7,906 bases of DNA from Thermoplasmata archaeon (lineage in GTDB: Archaea > Thermoplasmatota > Thermoplasmata > GCA-020350865): contig CP070672.1 of NCBI GenBank assembly GCA_020351895.1, positions 3,831,394-3,839,299 of the forward strand. The letters run 5' to 3'. A model generated the notes under the pieces. That model was not told the DNA's origin and searched no databases. It saw only the letters and a program-made list of their open reading frames with translations. Below are positions 1-7,037 of the stretch, in pieces (position 1 is the stretch's first letter; every line of letters begins with the position of its first letter). A program made the position numbers and the translations under genes.

Positions 1-52
1 ATGAGCACCAGTTGCAGGCGAATGCCAGTATCTTTGGCTCGAATCTGGCCAA
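1..52 (-). CDS. mvhD: MvhD-type [2Fe-2S] electron-transfer subunit, N-terminal fragment (cut by window edge)
   Basis: Only the first 17 codons are present; the gene runs off the left edge. From a TTG start at 52-50 on the minus strand the reading is LARFEPKILAFACNWCS. The phrase F-E-P-K-I with C-N-W-C-S is the hallmark opening of MvhD/FlpD-type proteins, where these are the first two cysteines of a [2Fe-2S] site. In known complexes MvhD passes electrons from a hydrogenase or formate dehydrogenase to HdrA. The TTG follows directly on the TAA of the upstream hdrA-like gene, in the same frame with no gap. A strong Shine-Dalgarno sequence, GGAGGTG (minus strand of about 59-65), sits 6 bases upstream of the TTG, so TTG is credible as the true start. 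Family identity is fairly sure despite the short length. Whether the rest of the gene is intact cannot be seen. Confidence 0.8.
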   Translation of the reverse strand, partial: MARFEPKILAFACNWCS

Positions 53-1744
53 TTACAGCACCTCCTCCAATGCCGTTTCGATCTGCTCAGATATGTGATC
101 GTCCCTGAAATGATGCATTGATATGGCTCTCGACGGACAGGATACAGCACATACCCCACATCCTTTACAGAGAATCTTGTTAATGCTCGAAACGAATAGT
201 CCCGTCTCACCAAGATCCAAGGATGGAGCACCGAACTCACAAACCTCCTCGCACACCCCACATCCCACGCATTTGCTGGGATCCACCTCTGCATAAATGG
301 CCTCTCCTTTGATTTTACCCTTTCGAATCGGTATAACCGCCTTGCCTGCTGCCCCGTAAGCCTGGGCCATCGTCTCATTAACATCTGAGGGAAAACGAGC
401 GGTTCCACATAAGAATATACCATCGGTAGCGAAGTCAAGGGGTCTTAGCTTTACATGTGCCTCAAGGAAAAATCCATTTTTGTCCAAAGGTACCTTTAAC
501 ATCTTCGATAAGGTGGGATTCTCTTCCCTAGGAACCAGCGGAACAGAAAGGATTAGAAGATCTGGTTCGAGCTCCAACTTTTCATCCAAGGATGGTTCTT
601 TCAATTTTATCTTAATTTTCTCATCTTTAGATGATACCTCTGGCATATGCTTCTCAGTGTACTGGATGAATTTCACTCCGAGGTCCATTGCCTCCTGATA
701 GAGCATCTCTTTTTCTTTTCCGGGAGTGATAATGTCCCTATATAGAATATATATCTCGGATTCAGGGTGCTTTCTTTTGATTGCAAGCCCATTTTTAATT
801 GCAGTCATGCAACATATCCTTGCGCAATATGTGCGCTCAGGTATACGCGCCCCAACACACTGGATCATCACTACTTTTTTAGGTATTTTGTCCCCTTTCT
901 TTAACATCTCCTCGAATTCTAGCTGGGTAACCACATTTTTGTAGCTTCCGTATCCATACATACCCTCAGGTTTAAGTACTTCAGCTCCAGTTGCGATGAT
1001 AATAGTGCCGGTCCTTATCTCTATTTTATTCGCAATTACAGTGAAATTGCCGATGTAACCCTTTATGTCTTTAATCTCGGTGTTCAAATGTATTTCTATT
1101 CTATTGTGCTCTTTCACAGCAGATATTAACGGATCGAGAATCTCTTTTGCTTCGATGCCAAAGGGGAATAGTGTGTAAAGGTTTTTCAGCATTCCACCGA
1201 GCTCACCTTCTTTCTCCACTAGATGAACCTCATACCCCTGATTTGCTAGGCTTTGCGCAGCTTTCATACCAGCAATACCCCCTCCTATGACAAGAACAAC
1301 AGGGAGCACCTCCAATTCCACTTCATCCTGAGATTCTAAAAGCGAAACCCTGGCTACACCCATTCGTACCAAACGCTTTGCTTTTTCAGTGGCCTTCTCC
1401 TTCTCTTTCATATGAACCCAACTGCACTGGTCTCTTATATTAACGAGATCAAACAGGTATTTGTTAACACCTACCTCTTCACAGGCGGACTGGAACAATG
1501 GTGCATGGGTTCTGGGTGTACACGAGGCAACCACAACCCGGTTGATGTCGCGCTCTTTTATGGCCTTCTTTATGAATTGGAGACCATCCTCAGAACATGA
1601 GTACATGTTGTGATCGGCATACACAACATGAGGAAGTTTGGCGGTAAACTCAACTACGCTTTCTACATCCACCACTCCAGCAATGTTGGAACCACAGTGA
1701 CATATGAATACACCGATTTTTGGCTCTTTCCCGGTGTCATCCAT
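53..1744 (-). CDS. hdrA: HdrA-like FAD/iron-sulfur protein with N-terminal and C-terminal Fe-S domains (563 aa)
   Basis: This is a flavin- and iron-sulfur-containing electron-transfer protein of the heterodisulfide reductase subunit A family, presumably cytoplasmic. Residues 10-135 form the HdrA N-terminal domain, with CHCGSN at 15-20, ASCTPRTHAP at 73-82 and NIRDQCSWVH at 102-111. A dinucleotide-binding fold starts at GGGIAG (154-159) with acidic E178, and a second motif ATGAE lies at 251-255. The family cysteines C296, C307, C311 and C312 are present. The C-terminus has two 4Fe-4S motifs: C492/C495/C498/C502, followed by E instead of the usual P, and C526/C529/C532/C536. Unlike canonical HdrA (about 650 aa), no ferredoxin domain is inserted in the FAD fold; the neighbouring hdrA-like gene carries one. 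The ATG directly follows the TGA of that gene, and its Shine-Dalgarno sequence lies in the neighbour's last codons (GAGGGAGGG). An MvhD gene follows at once, an order also reminiscent of QmoB (HdrA fused to MvhD). The physiological partner is unknown. Confidence 0.9.
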   Translation of the reverse strand: MDDTGKEPKIGVFICHCGSNIAGVVDVESVVEFTAKLPHVVYADHNMYSCSEDGLQFIKKAIKERDINRVVVASCTPRTHAPLFQSACEEVGVNKYLFDLVNIRDQCSWVHMKEKEKATEKAKRLVRMGVARVSLLESQDEVELEVLPVVLVIGGGIAGMKAAQSLANQGYEVHLVEKEGELGGMLKNLYTLFPFGIEAKEILDPLISAVKEHNRIEIHLNTEIKDIKGYIGNFTVIANKIEIRTGTIIIATGAEVLKPEGMYGYGSYKNVVTQLEFEEMLKKGDKIPKKVVMIQCVGARIPERTYCARICCMTAIKNGLAIKRKHPESEIYILYRDIITPGKEKEMLYQEAMDLGVKFIQYTEKHMPEVSSKDEKIKIKLKEPSLDEKLELEPDLLILSVPLVPREENPTLSKMLKVPLDKNGFFLEAHVKLRPLDFATDGIFLCGTARFPSDVNETMAQAYGAAGKAVIPIRKGKIKGEAIYAEVDPSKCVGCGVCEEVCEFGAPSLDLGETGLFVSSINKILCKGCGVCAVSCPSRAISMHHFRDDHISEQIETALEEVL

Positions 1745-3049
1745 TCAATTCCCTCCCTCAGAAAGCACCTCTACAACCCTGGCTGCGGCACCACTGGCTT
1801 GAGTTACCGATTCAGGAATATCCTTTGGTTCTCTAACAAAACCGCATGCGAATATTCCTGGGACAGTTGTGTCAACAGGGCTAATAAAACTGTCAGGGGT
1901 TACCACAAATCCATGTTCGTCAATCTTAAAACCCAGTGTTTTGGAAAGAGAAAAGATGGAGCTTGATGGTATCAGAGCAGAAGCCAGGACAACCAGGTCC
2001 GTCTCCATGGTTTTGATTTCTCCCTCTCTGGTGTCCTCGTATTGAAGAATAGGATTTTTATTTTCTTTATTCTGGGCGATACTTCCAACTTTCCCCTTGA
2101 TAAACGTAACATTATAGTCTTTTTCGGCTCTATGTACATAATCTTGAAATCCTTTCCCAGCGGCTCTTATATCTATATAAAAAACACATGATTTTAAATC
2201 TGGATTATGTTCGTTGGCTAAAATGGCCTCCTTTGTTGAATGCATACAGCAAACGCTTGAACAGTATGGCACATGACGAAGATCTCGAGAACCTGTGCAT
2301 TGGATAAAGGCAAGCCTGCTTGGTGCTTTTCCATCTGATGGCCTCTGTATGTGACCGTTTGTGGGACCTGATGCATATAGCATTCTTTCAAGTTCCATGG
2401 CGGTGATGACATTCTCGTTTAATCCATAACCATATTCTGAAATTTGGCCAATGCTATAGAAATCAAAGCCCACACTGACTATAATCGCCCCTACATTCAA
2501 TTCGATAACCTCTTCCTTTTGGTCGAAGTCAATGGCCTCCGCCCTACATACCTTCTGGCAATTGCCGCATTTGTCCTTAATCAATTTAAGGCAGTGTTTT
2601 TCGTCTATGGTAGCCACCAATGGTACCGCCTGCATGAAAGGCATGTATATTGCCCTCCTCTTGCCAAGAGCCATATCAAATTCACTGGGCACTTTTGCAG
2701 GACATTTCTCAAAACACTCGCCACAACCTGTGCACTTTTCGATGTCAACATACCTTGGTTTCTTTCTTACCTGAACTTTGAAATCTCCAATATCTCCATC
2801 ACAATCTATCACCTCAGAATAGGTAAATGTCATTACATTAGGGTGCTGGTAACATTCTATCATTTTGGGAGCAAGAATACAGATTGCGCAGTCGTTGGTC
2901 GGAAATGTTTTGTCCAACTGCGCCATGACTCCCCCGATACTAGGAGACTTTTCTATTAAATAGACCGTAAAACCCATGTTTGCAAGATCGGTTGCAGCCT
3001 GAATACCTGGGATACCTGCACCTATAACCATAACCGTATCCTGTTTCAT
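1745..3049 (-). CDS. hdrA: HdrA-like FAD protein with inserted ferredoxin domain, lacking the outer HdrA domains (434 aa)
   Basis: A second HdrA-family flavoprotein. Numbering from the ATG, it opens directly with the Rossmann motif GAGIPG (10-15) and the HdrA signature MAQLDKTFPTNDC (42-54). The inserted ferredoxin domain follows, with cluster 1 at C106/C109/C112/C116 and cluster 2 at C153/C161/C164/C168 (R where P is usual after the last Cys). Next come the FAD-domain motifs QCTGSR (250-255) and YCSSVCCM (262-269) and the C-terminal ACGF segment near 401-404. It has neither the N-terminal domain nor the C-terminal double ferredoxin of full-length HdrA, both of which occur in the next gene. 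The TFPTNDC segment argues against QmoA, whose known sequences differ here. GTG at 3052 could also start it, but GGTGA lies only 1 base from GTG and 4 bases from the ATG at 3049, so the ATG is preferred. This start overlaps the stop of a possible 46-codon gene (TGATG). It probably forms one complex with the two downstream products. Confidence 0.9.
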   Translation of the reverse strand: MKQDTVMVIGAGIPGIQAATDLANMGFTVYLIEKSPSIGGVMAQLDKTFPTNDCAICILAPKMIECYQHPNVMTFTYSEVIDCDGDIGDFKVQVRKKPRYVDIEKCTGCGECFEKCPAKVPSEFDMALGKRRAIYMPFMQAVPLVATIDEKHCLKLIKDKCGNCQKVCRAEAIDFDQKEEVIELNVGAIIVSVGFDFYSIGQISEYGYGLNENVITAMELERMLYASGPTNGHIQRPSDGKAPSRLAFIQCTGSRDLRHVPYCSSVCCMHSTKEAILANEHNPDLKSCVFYIDIRAAGKGFQDYVHRAEKDYNVTFIKGKVGSIAQNKENKNPILQYEDTREGEIKTMETDLVVLASALIPSSSIFSLSKTLGFKIDEHGFVVTPDSFISPVDTTVPGIFACGFVREPKDIPESVTQASGAAARVVEVLSEGGN

Positions 3050-3189
3050 CACTTCACCCCCAATAAGAATTTCTCTTCGAAATCATATTTTTTACAAAAA
3101 TAAGTAGACTCTAATTGCCCTAATACTCTAATAGGGCGGAATATCATACGAATGTTGTAACCAATGCACGTTTTTTCAAAGGATTTCAT
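3049..3189 (-). CDS. possible small protein at the head of the hdr operon (46 aa), unknown function
   Basis: An open frame of 46 codons begins with ATG at 3189-3187 and ends with a TGA that shares one base with the ATG of the first hdrA-like gene (TGATG), a classic translational-coupling overlap. A purine-rich ribosome site, AGAGGAG (minus strand, about 3194-3200), precedes the ATG by 4 bases. The product is basic and aromatic-rich with two cysteines (C8 and C32), for example TCIGYNIR and YFCKKYDFEEK. There is no metal-binding motif, signal peptide or clear membrane segment. I do not recognise a family. In favour of reality are the ribosome site, the overlap and the same gap-free packing as the rest of the operon. 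Against it are its length and a possible internal promoter. It could be a small accessory subunit, a leader peptide that controls hdrA translation, or a chance frame. Confidence 0.4.
   Translation of the reverse strand: MKSFEKTCIGYNIRMIFRPIRVLGQLESTYFCKKYDFEEKFLLGVK
3117..3137. repeat. inverted repeat GCCCTA-N9-TAGGGC
   Basis: Perfect 6-base arms are separated by nine bases, overlapped by two direct copies of ACTCTAAT (3108-3115 and 3125-3132). If the 46-codon ORF is real, this lies inside coding sequence and is probably incidental. If not, it sits just upstream of the alternative TATA-like box at 3095-3104 and could be an operator. Confidence 0.3.
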
Positions 3190-3237
3190 AACTCTCCTCT
3201 CATTTGTGACTTCCAATCAACTAATACCCCAATGAAG

Positions 3238-3245
3238 GATATAAC
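3238..3245 (-). promoter_or_regulatory. candidate TATA box of the hdr operon
   Basis: On the minus strand this reads GTTATATC. An archaeal start about 26 bases downstream would fall near 3215, giving a leader of roughly 25 bases before the 46-codon ORF at 3189. A perfect interrupted palindrome lies just upstream (3255-3267). A weaker alternative box (CTTATTTTTG, minus strand of 3095-3104) could serve the hdrA-like gene directly if the small ORF is not real. Confidence 0.35.
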
Positions 3246-3254
3246 CACAGCACA

Positions 3255-3267
3255 ATTCCAATGGAAT
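3255..3267. repeat. interrupted perfect palindrome ATTCCA-A-TGGAAT, candidate operator
   Basis: The two 6-base arms are exact reverse complements around a single A. The site lies about 10 bp upstream of the candidate minus-strand TATA box, where archaeal activators of the Lrp type are known to bind. It also lies in the divergent region upstream of an Lrp-family gene. Function is inferred only from position and symmetry. Confidence 0.35.
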
Positions 3268-3584
3268 CTACCCAAGTTTATAATGGAAAGACTGTCTAAA
3301 CGAGGAATCTCTGAATTTGGGAACTCCCCCTATTAAATGTTCTGATCATCACTGTCGATTTCGTAGTATTTTTAGGATTGGGTATTGCTCATTTTCTTTA
3401 ACTGCTTAGGTCACTTATATCTGGGGATATCAATTTTTTCTATTAAATGCTTTATGCATTTTCAGATTCAGAAAATAACAGCTAACGTCCTGAAAACGAC
3501 ATAAATACAATAAATTCATACATATAACGCCATCATTATTCCGATATTTTACATAATCTTATGAAAAATAACGAATCCCAACAA

Positions 3585-3595
3585 TATATTTAAAT
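3585..3595 (+). promoter_or_regulatory. TATA box of the Lrp gene inside an 18-bp imperfect palindrome
   Basis: TATATTTAAAT is a strong archaeal TATA element. Transcription would start near 3615, leaving about 25 bases before the ATG at 3641. The box is embedded in an imperfect palindrome (3581-3598) with outer arms ACAAT and ATTGT and seven of nine pairs matching. Lrp-family proteins often repress their own promoter by binding such sites, so autoregulation is a reasonable inference. Confidence 0.55.
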
Positions 3596-3640
3596 TGTAA
3601 GATTGGTATACCAGAGGTTAAATCCGCATGGTGAAGAACA

Positions 3641-4159
3641 ATGGTCAAGCAAAAGGCAAGAAAGGAAAAATCGGAACTGGCCAAGCGATGGGAAGGTCTA
3701 GATTTGGATCTTCTCCCCATAGATTCTTTGGATGTGAGCATCCTGGATATACTGCGCTCCAATTCCCGCACAAGAAACGCGGATATTGGAAGAATGTTGG
3801 GGACCAGTGAAGCAACTATACGGCGCAGGATCAAGGGAATGATAGACAAGGGCATAATAGCTGGTTTTTCCACTTACATAAACTATGCCCTTATAGAGAA
3901 TCCGGTAAAGGCCTATATCCATATCAAGGTGAGAGCAGAATATATGGATGGTGTTATTGAGAAGATCAGCCAACATGATATGCTGTTGGCATTGTACCGC
4001 GTTACAGGTGAATATGACCTGATGTGTATTGGATTGTTCCCATCCATGGATGGGCTGCATGATTTTATCGAGTATTTTGTTGGTATAGATGGCATAATAG
4101 AGACGAATACGCAGATAGTGATGAAGGCCCACAAAGGTGTTCCCTGGACAGGAATTTAG
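3641..4159 (+). CDS. Lrp/AsnC-family transcriptional regulator (172 aa)
   Basis: A DNA-binding regulator of the Lrp/AsnC (feast/famine) family, expected to work as a dimer or octamer and to sense an amino acid or other small ligand. A charged, basic N-terminal extension (about 1-27) precedes the helix-turn-helix domain (28-78), with recognition-helix residues around TSEATIRRRIKGM. The ligand-binding/oligomerisation (RAM) domain spans about 88-165 and contains the conserved VTGEYDL (121-127). The extension is longer than usual, since many members begin near the D-x-x-D-x-x-I-L segment. The start at 3641 is the first possible one, as the frame is closed by TGA at 3632-3634. GGTGA at 3630-3634 with a 6-base spacer serves it. 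It is divergent from the hdr operon, so it may regulate that operon, its own promoter, or both. The ligand cannot be deduced. Confidence 0.92.
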   Translation: MVKQKARKEKSELAKRWEGLDLDLLPIDSLDVSILDILRSNSRTRNADIGRMLGTSEATIRRRIKGMIDKGIIAGFSTYINYALIENPVKAYIHIKVRAEYMDGVIEKISQHDMLLALYRVTGEYDLMCIGLFPSMDGLHDFIEYFVGIDGIIETNTQIVMKAHKGVPWTGI

Positions 4160-4206
4160 ATTTTTTATTTGGCTCAATGGTTGAAATAATTCTTTTTCAT
4201 CTTTAT
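4160..4206 (+). terminator. T-rich archaeal terminator after the Lrp gene
   Basis: Directly after the stop codon lie TTTTTTATTT (4161-4170) and a second T-rich run (4191-4206). There is no strong hairpin, as expected for archaeal termination on oligo-T tracts. It would separate the regulator from the tld genes. Confidence 0.45.
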
Positions 4207-4240
4207 TAAATCAATCAAATCATTAAAACACCCGAAAACA

Positions 4241-4252
4241 TTTAGTTTTAAG
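4241..4252 (+). promoter_or_regulatory. weak candidate TATA box of the tldD-tldE operon
   Basis: TTTAGTTTTAAG would place the transcription start near 4272, about 15 bases before the tldD start. The match is imperfect, and the rest of the 128-bp spacer shows no better box. Confidence 0.25.
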
Positions 4253-4287
4253 AAAGCATGCCCACATAAAAATCTGGTGATTCATTG

Positions 4288-5655
4288 GTGCAGAAAATTC
4301 TTGATGAAGCCATTGATATGGGTGCATCGTACTGCGATATACGCATGGGAAACTCAAAGGGAACCTCCATTGAGGTGAAGGATGGCGAATTGAAAAAGTC
4401 ATCCTCTGGAGAAGAGAATGGAGCGGGAATAAGGATTCTTTATAACGGAGTATGGGGATTTTACTCCACAAACGAAGTTACCCAAGAGAGTTTGAAAAAA
4501 GCCCTAAAGGAGGCCTTCGCACAGGCAAAAAGTGGAAGTAAAATCGCAAAGGAAAAAGTTGAGCTTTGTGACATTGAGGTCGTCAAGGACAGGGTGATAT
4601 GGAAACCGAAAAAAGATCCATCTGATGTACACATTGAGGAGAAGTTCAAATTGATGAAGGAGATGGATTATGCCATCCATAAAATCCAGGGGATTCATAC
4701 TGTCACCACAACCTATTCTGACGGAACTATAAACACTCATTTTTTAAGTTCAGAGGGAGCAGATATAGAAACAGAAACAACAAGAACACTTGCTCAGGTG
4801 AACCTAGTGGCACGAAAAGGTTCGAAAATCATTGGATACAGGGGAAGGATTGGAGGAACATGCGGTTTCGAGATATTTGATATGTTTAATGCCGTGGATA
4901 GGGGAGTTTCGTTAGGAGAGTCCGCTGTGAGAGTTCTGAAGGCCAAACGTTCCCCCAGCGGTAGATTCCCTGTAGTTGCAGATCATGATCTATCCGGTGT
5001 ATTCGTGCATGAGGCACTGGGGCATGCCACAGAGGGTGACATCGTGACCTCAGGGGACTCCATATTAGAAGGGCAAATTGGTAACAAGATAGCCTCTGAG
5101 AAAGTGACTGTGCTTGATGATTCAACCCTAAAGAATGCATTTGGATCATTTCCTTATGATGATGAAGGTGTAAAGGGAAAAAGGAAGATACTCATAGAAA
5201 ACGGGGTGTTAAGAGGATACATATTAAACAGGGAAACGGCCCATAAGCTCGGTATGCGCAGCAACGGCGGTGCAAGAGCAGAGTCCTATGCCGCAAGACC
5301 TCTTGTGAGAATGAGCAATACATACATCGAGAATGGTGATTACAGTTTTGAGGAAATCATCGGGGATATAGATTACGGCATCTATGCCAAGGGAACCCGT
5401 GGTGGACAGGTGGATACCGCCAAAGGAACGTTCCAGTTCAGTGCCCAGGAGGCCTTCCTAATCGAAAAGGGAAAGATCACCACACCCCTTCGGGATGTCT
5501 CCCTTTCTGGCAATACCCTCGAAATCCTCAAGAATATTGATGTGGTTGGCAAAGACCTGGCATTGGGTGATCCAGGATTCTGCGGAAAGGGACAGCTGGT
5601 GCCCGTTGGTGATGGCGGACCGCATATCAGAATCAAAGAAGCTGTTGTGGGATGA
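4288..5655 (+). CDS. tldD: TldD family zinc metalloprotease (455 aa)
   Basis: TldD is the catalytic subunit of the TldD/TldE cytoplasmic protease, which trims unstructured peptides; in bacteria it processes microcin B17 precursor and degrades CcdA. Numbering from the GTG, the zinc motif HEALGH is at 241-246 (HExxxH, E242 catalytic), followed by E249. The C-terminal GFCGKGQ provides the third ligand, C432, as in known TldD structures. The N-terminal segment with GASYCDIR (12-19) and the middle KGTRGGQVDT (368-377) are typical. The length is a little below the roughly 480 aa of the bacterial enzyme. There is no ATG start: the frame is closed by TAA at 4267, and only TTG 4285 and GTG 4288 are available. 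GGTGA at 4276-4280 lies 4 and 7 bases from them, and GTG is preferred slightly. It is followed after 4 bp by its partner gene. The natural archaeal substrate is unknown. Confidence 0.94.
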   Translation: MQKILDEAIDMGASYCDIRMGNSKGTSIEVKDGELKKSSSGEENGAGIRILYNGVWGFYSTNEVTQESLKKALKEAFAQAKSGSKIAKEKVELCDIEVVKDRVIWKPKKDPSDVHIEEKFKLMKEMDYAIHKIQGIHTVTTTYSDGTINTHFLSSEGADIETETTRTLAQVNLVARKGSKIIGYRGRIGGTCGFEIFDMFNAVDRGVSLGESAVRVLKAKRSPSGRFPVVADHDLSGVFVHEALGHATEGDIVTSGDSILEGQIGNKIASEKVTVLDDSTLKNAFGSFPYDDEGVKGKRKILIENGVLRGYILNRETAHKLGMRSNGGARAESYAARPLVRMSNTYIENGDYSFEEIIGDIDYGIYAKGTRGGQVDTAKGTFQFSAQEAFLIEKGKITTPLRDVSLSGNTLEILKNIDVVGKDLALGDPGFCGKGQLVPVGDGGPHIRIKEAVVG

Positions 5656-5659
5656 AAGC

Positions 5660-7015
5660 ATGATCGATACAGCTAAAAGAATCGTTGAGATGGCCCTAAA
5701 AAGGGGTGCTGACGAGGCCGAGGTTTTCATCATGAAAAGCCAGGGTAGAGGGTTCACCGTCCAGAAGAACTCCATTTCCTCAATATCAGGAGGAATGCAA
5801 AAGGGTATCGGGATCAGGATCGTTAAAGATAGAAAGCTAGGATTTGCTTTTTGTACAGAGGAAGAAAAAGCTGACATAGCCATAGCACAGGCCCTGTCAC
5901 TTGCGAAGCTTGGTGTCGTATCAAATTTCACTTTTCCGGAACCCGACAAAACCAAGGAAATCGAGAATATTTTCGATGATAGGATCATCAATTACCAGGT
6001 GGAAGAGGCTGCAGAAGGTGTAACGGATCTCATAAACTCAGCCCTTGAAGTGGATCCCGAGATTATAGCAACCAGAGGCGGTTTAGGCTACGGATCCCAG
6101 AGCTTCGCTTTAGCGAATTCCAAAGGTCTTGAAACTGAGGATAAGGGCACAGAAATTCATGTGAGTGTTAGTATGCTCCTGAAAAAAAATGGCTTATCAA
6201 CAGGATTTGAGGACTTCTCCTCAAGGTCTCTTTCTATGGATTTTCAGGCCATGGGAAGAAGCTGTGCTGAGCTCACCATACGAGGCCAAAATGCTAAGAA
6301 GATCGAGGACAAGGATATGACTGTGATTCTGACTCCAGACGCTTTCGCGAGCCTATTGGAATTTCTTACCGCCCCAGCCCTTTACGGTGAGGCTGCGCAC
6401 AAAGGCGAATCAATTTACTCGGGAAAGAAAGACGATGTTGTTGCAAGCAGCAATATTTCAATTATCGATGATGGTGGTCTTCGTGGGGGATTGAATTCGG
6501 CAATTGTAGATGACGAAGGTGTGCCTTCAAAGCGTACGAAACTGATTAAAAAGGGGGTATTAAAGGGATACTTGTACTCGCAAGGGAGCGCCATAGAATA
6601 TGAAACTCAAACCACTGCCAATGCCATGAGAGCCGAAAGATTGTCTTCAGCAAGAAACTATAAAAGTTACCCAACCGTGAAGGCCAGGAACCTCGTTGTA
6701 GAGGGGGAGACCAAGAGAGTCGAGGATTTGATATCAGAGGTAGATGAAGGCGTGTTGGTGTACGATGTTCTTGGAGCCCATACCTCCAATCAAGCAAGCG
6801 GAGACTTCTCTGTGGACAGCCCCATACTCTTTAAGGTGGAAAAAGGTGAAATTGCTTATCCCATAAAGAGTGCAATGCTAAGCGGAAACTTCCCTGAATG
6901 CCTGAAGAAGGTGAATGCCATTGGAGATGATCACAAATTTTTGACAGGCGGCTTAACCCCGATAAGCTTCTATATCTCAACAATTAGCTTGGAAGGTATA
7001 AGGGTTACAGGGTGA
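5660..7015 (+). CDS. pmbA: TldE/PmbA family protein, non-catalytic partner of TldD (451 aa)
   Basis: TldE (PmbA) is homologous to TldD but has no zinc site; it forms a heterodimer with TldD and is needed for activity. No HExxxH is present: the equivalent segment reads LTPDAFASLLEFL (224-236). The family signature LGAHTSNQASGDFS is at 371-384, and the C-terminal TPISFYISTISLEGIRVTG is typical. The length matches the family (about 450 aa). The open frame extends upstream to 5495, but that part overlaps tldD in another frame and has no TldE-like sequence. ATG 5660, 4 bp after the tldD stop, gives the expected opening IDTAKRIVEMALKRGADEAEVF-like start. The ribosome site is modest (GGATGA at 5650-5655) and overlaps the tldD stop, so translation is probably coupled. 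Confidence 0.94.
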   Translation: MIDTAKRIVEMALKRGADEAEVFIMKSQGRGFTVQKNSISSISGGMQKGIGIRIVKDRKLGFAFCTEEEKADIAIAQALSLAKLGVVSNFTFPEPDKTKEIENIFDDRIINYQVEEAAEGVTDLINSALEVDPEIIATRGGLGYGSQSFALANSKGLETEDKGTEIHVSVSMLLKKNGLSTGFEDFSSRSLSMDFQAMGRSCAELTIRGQNAKKIEDKDMTVILTPDAFASLLEFLTAPALYGEAAHKGESIYSGKKDDVVASSNISIIDDGGLRGGLNSAIVDDEGVPSKRTKLIKKGVLKGYLYSQGSAIEYETQTTANAMRAERLSSARNYKSYPTVKARNLVVEGETKRVEDLISEVDEGVLVYDVLGAHTSNQASGDFSVDSPILFKVEKGEIAYPIKSAMLSGNFPECLKKVNAIGDDHKFLTGGLTPISFYISTISLEGIRVTG

Positions 7016-7037
7016 GATACGATCACTAAAAAACGAT

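Larger units (their letters stand above)
3190..3640. other. divergent intergenic control region, no convincing gene
   Basis: These roughly 450 bases separate the minus-strand hdr operon from the plus-strand Lrp gene and are clearly AT-rich. Apart from candidate TATA boxes for both directions and the palindromes listed separately, they contain an inverted repeat AAATGC/GCATTT (3445-3461) and two copies of CTATTAAATG (3330-3339 and 3440-3449), 110 bp apart. A 34-codon plus-strand frame (3232-3336) has no ribosome site. I see no RNA gene of a known class here. Confidence 0.6.

Noticed and set aside
2444..2959. 171-codon plus-strand frame antisense to the hdrA-like gene
   Set aside because: The minus strand here encodes the conserved ferredoxin and FAD motifs of HdrA. 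The antisense product has no recognisable features.
1745..3049. Interpretation of the 434-aa protein as QmoA
   Set aside because: The MAQLDKTFPTNDC segment and the complete inserted ferredoxin domain follow the HdrA pattern rather than QmoA, although the gene order resembles qmoA-qmoB.
3232..3336. 34-codon plus-strand frame with a ribbon-helix-helix-like look (LPKFIMERLSKRG)
   Set aside because: There is no ribosome site or TATA box at the right distance, and it overlaps the candidate hdr promoter and palindrome. The product is too short for a ribbon-helix-helix domain.
3628..3810. 60-aa frame starting at ATG 3628, preceded by GAGGTT
   Set aside because: It overlaps the Lrp gene in another frame, and its product has no family features. 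The Lrp frame is clearly the coding one.
3698..4177. 159-codon minus-strand frame antisense to the Lrp gene
   Set aside because: It is a mirror of the coding frame with no ribosome site or recognisable domain. The Lrp domains on the plus strand are unambiguous.
5495..5659. Upstream extension of the TldE frame to 5495
   Set aside because: It lies inside tldD and lacks TldE-like sequence. ATG 5660 gives the family-typical start and length.
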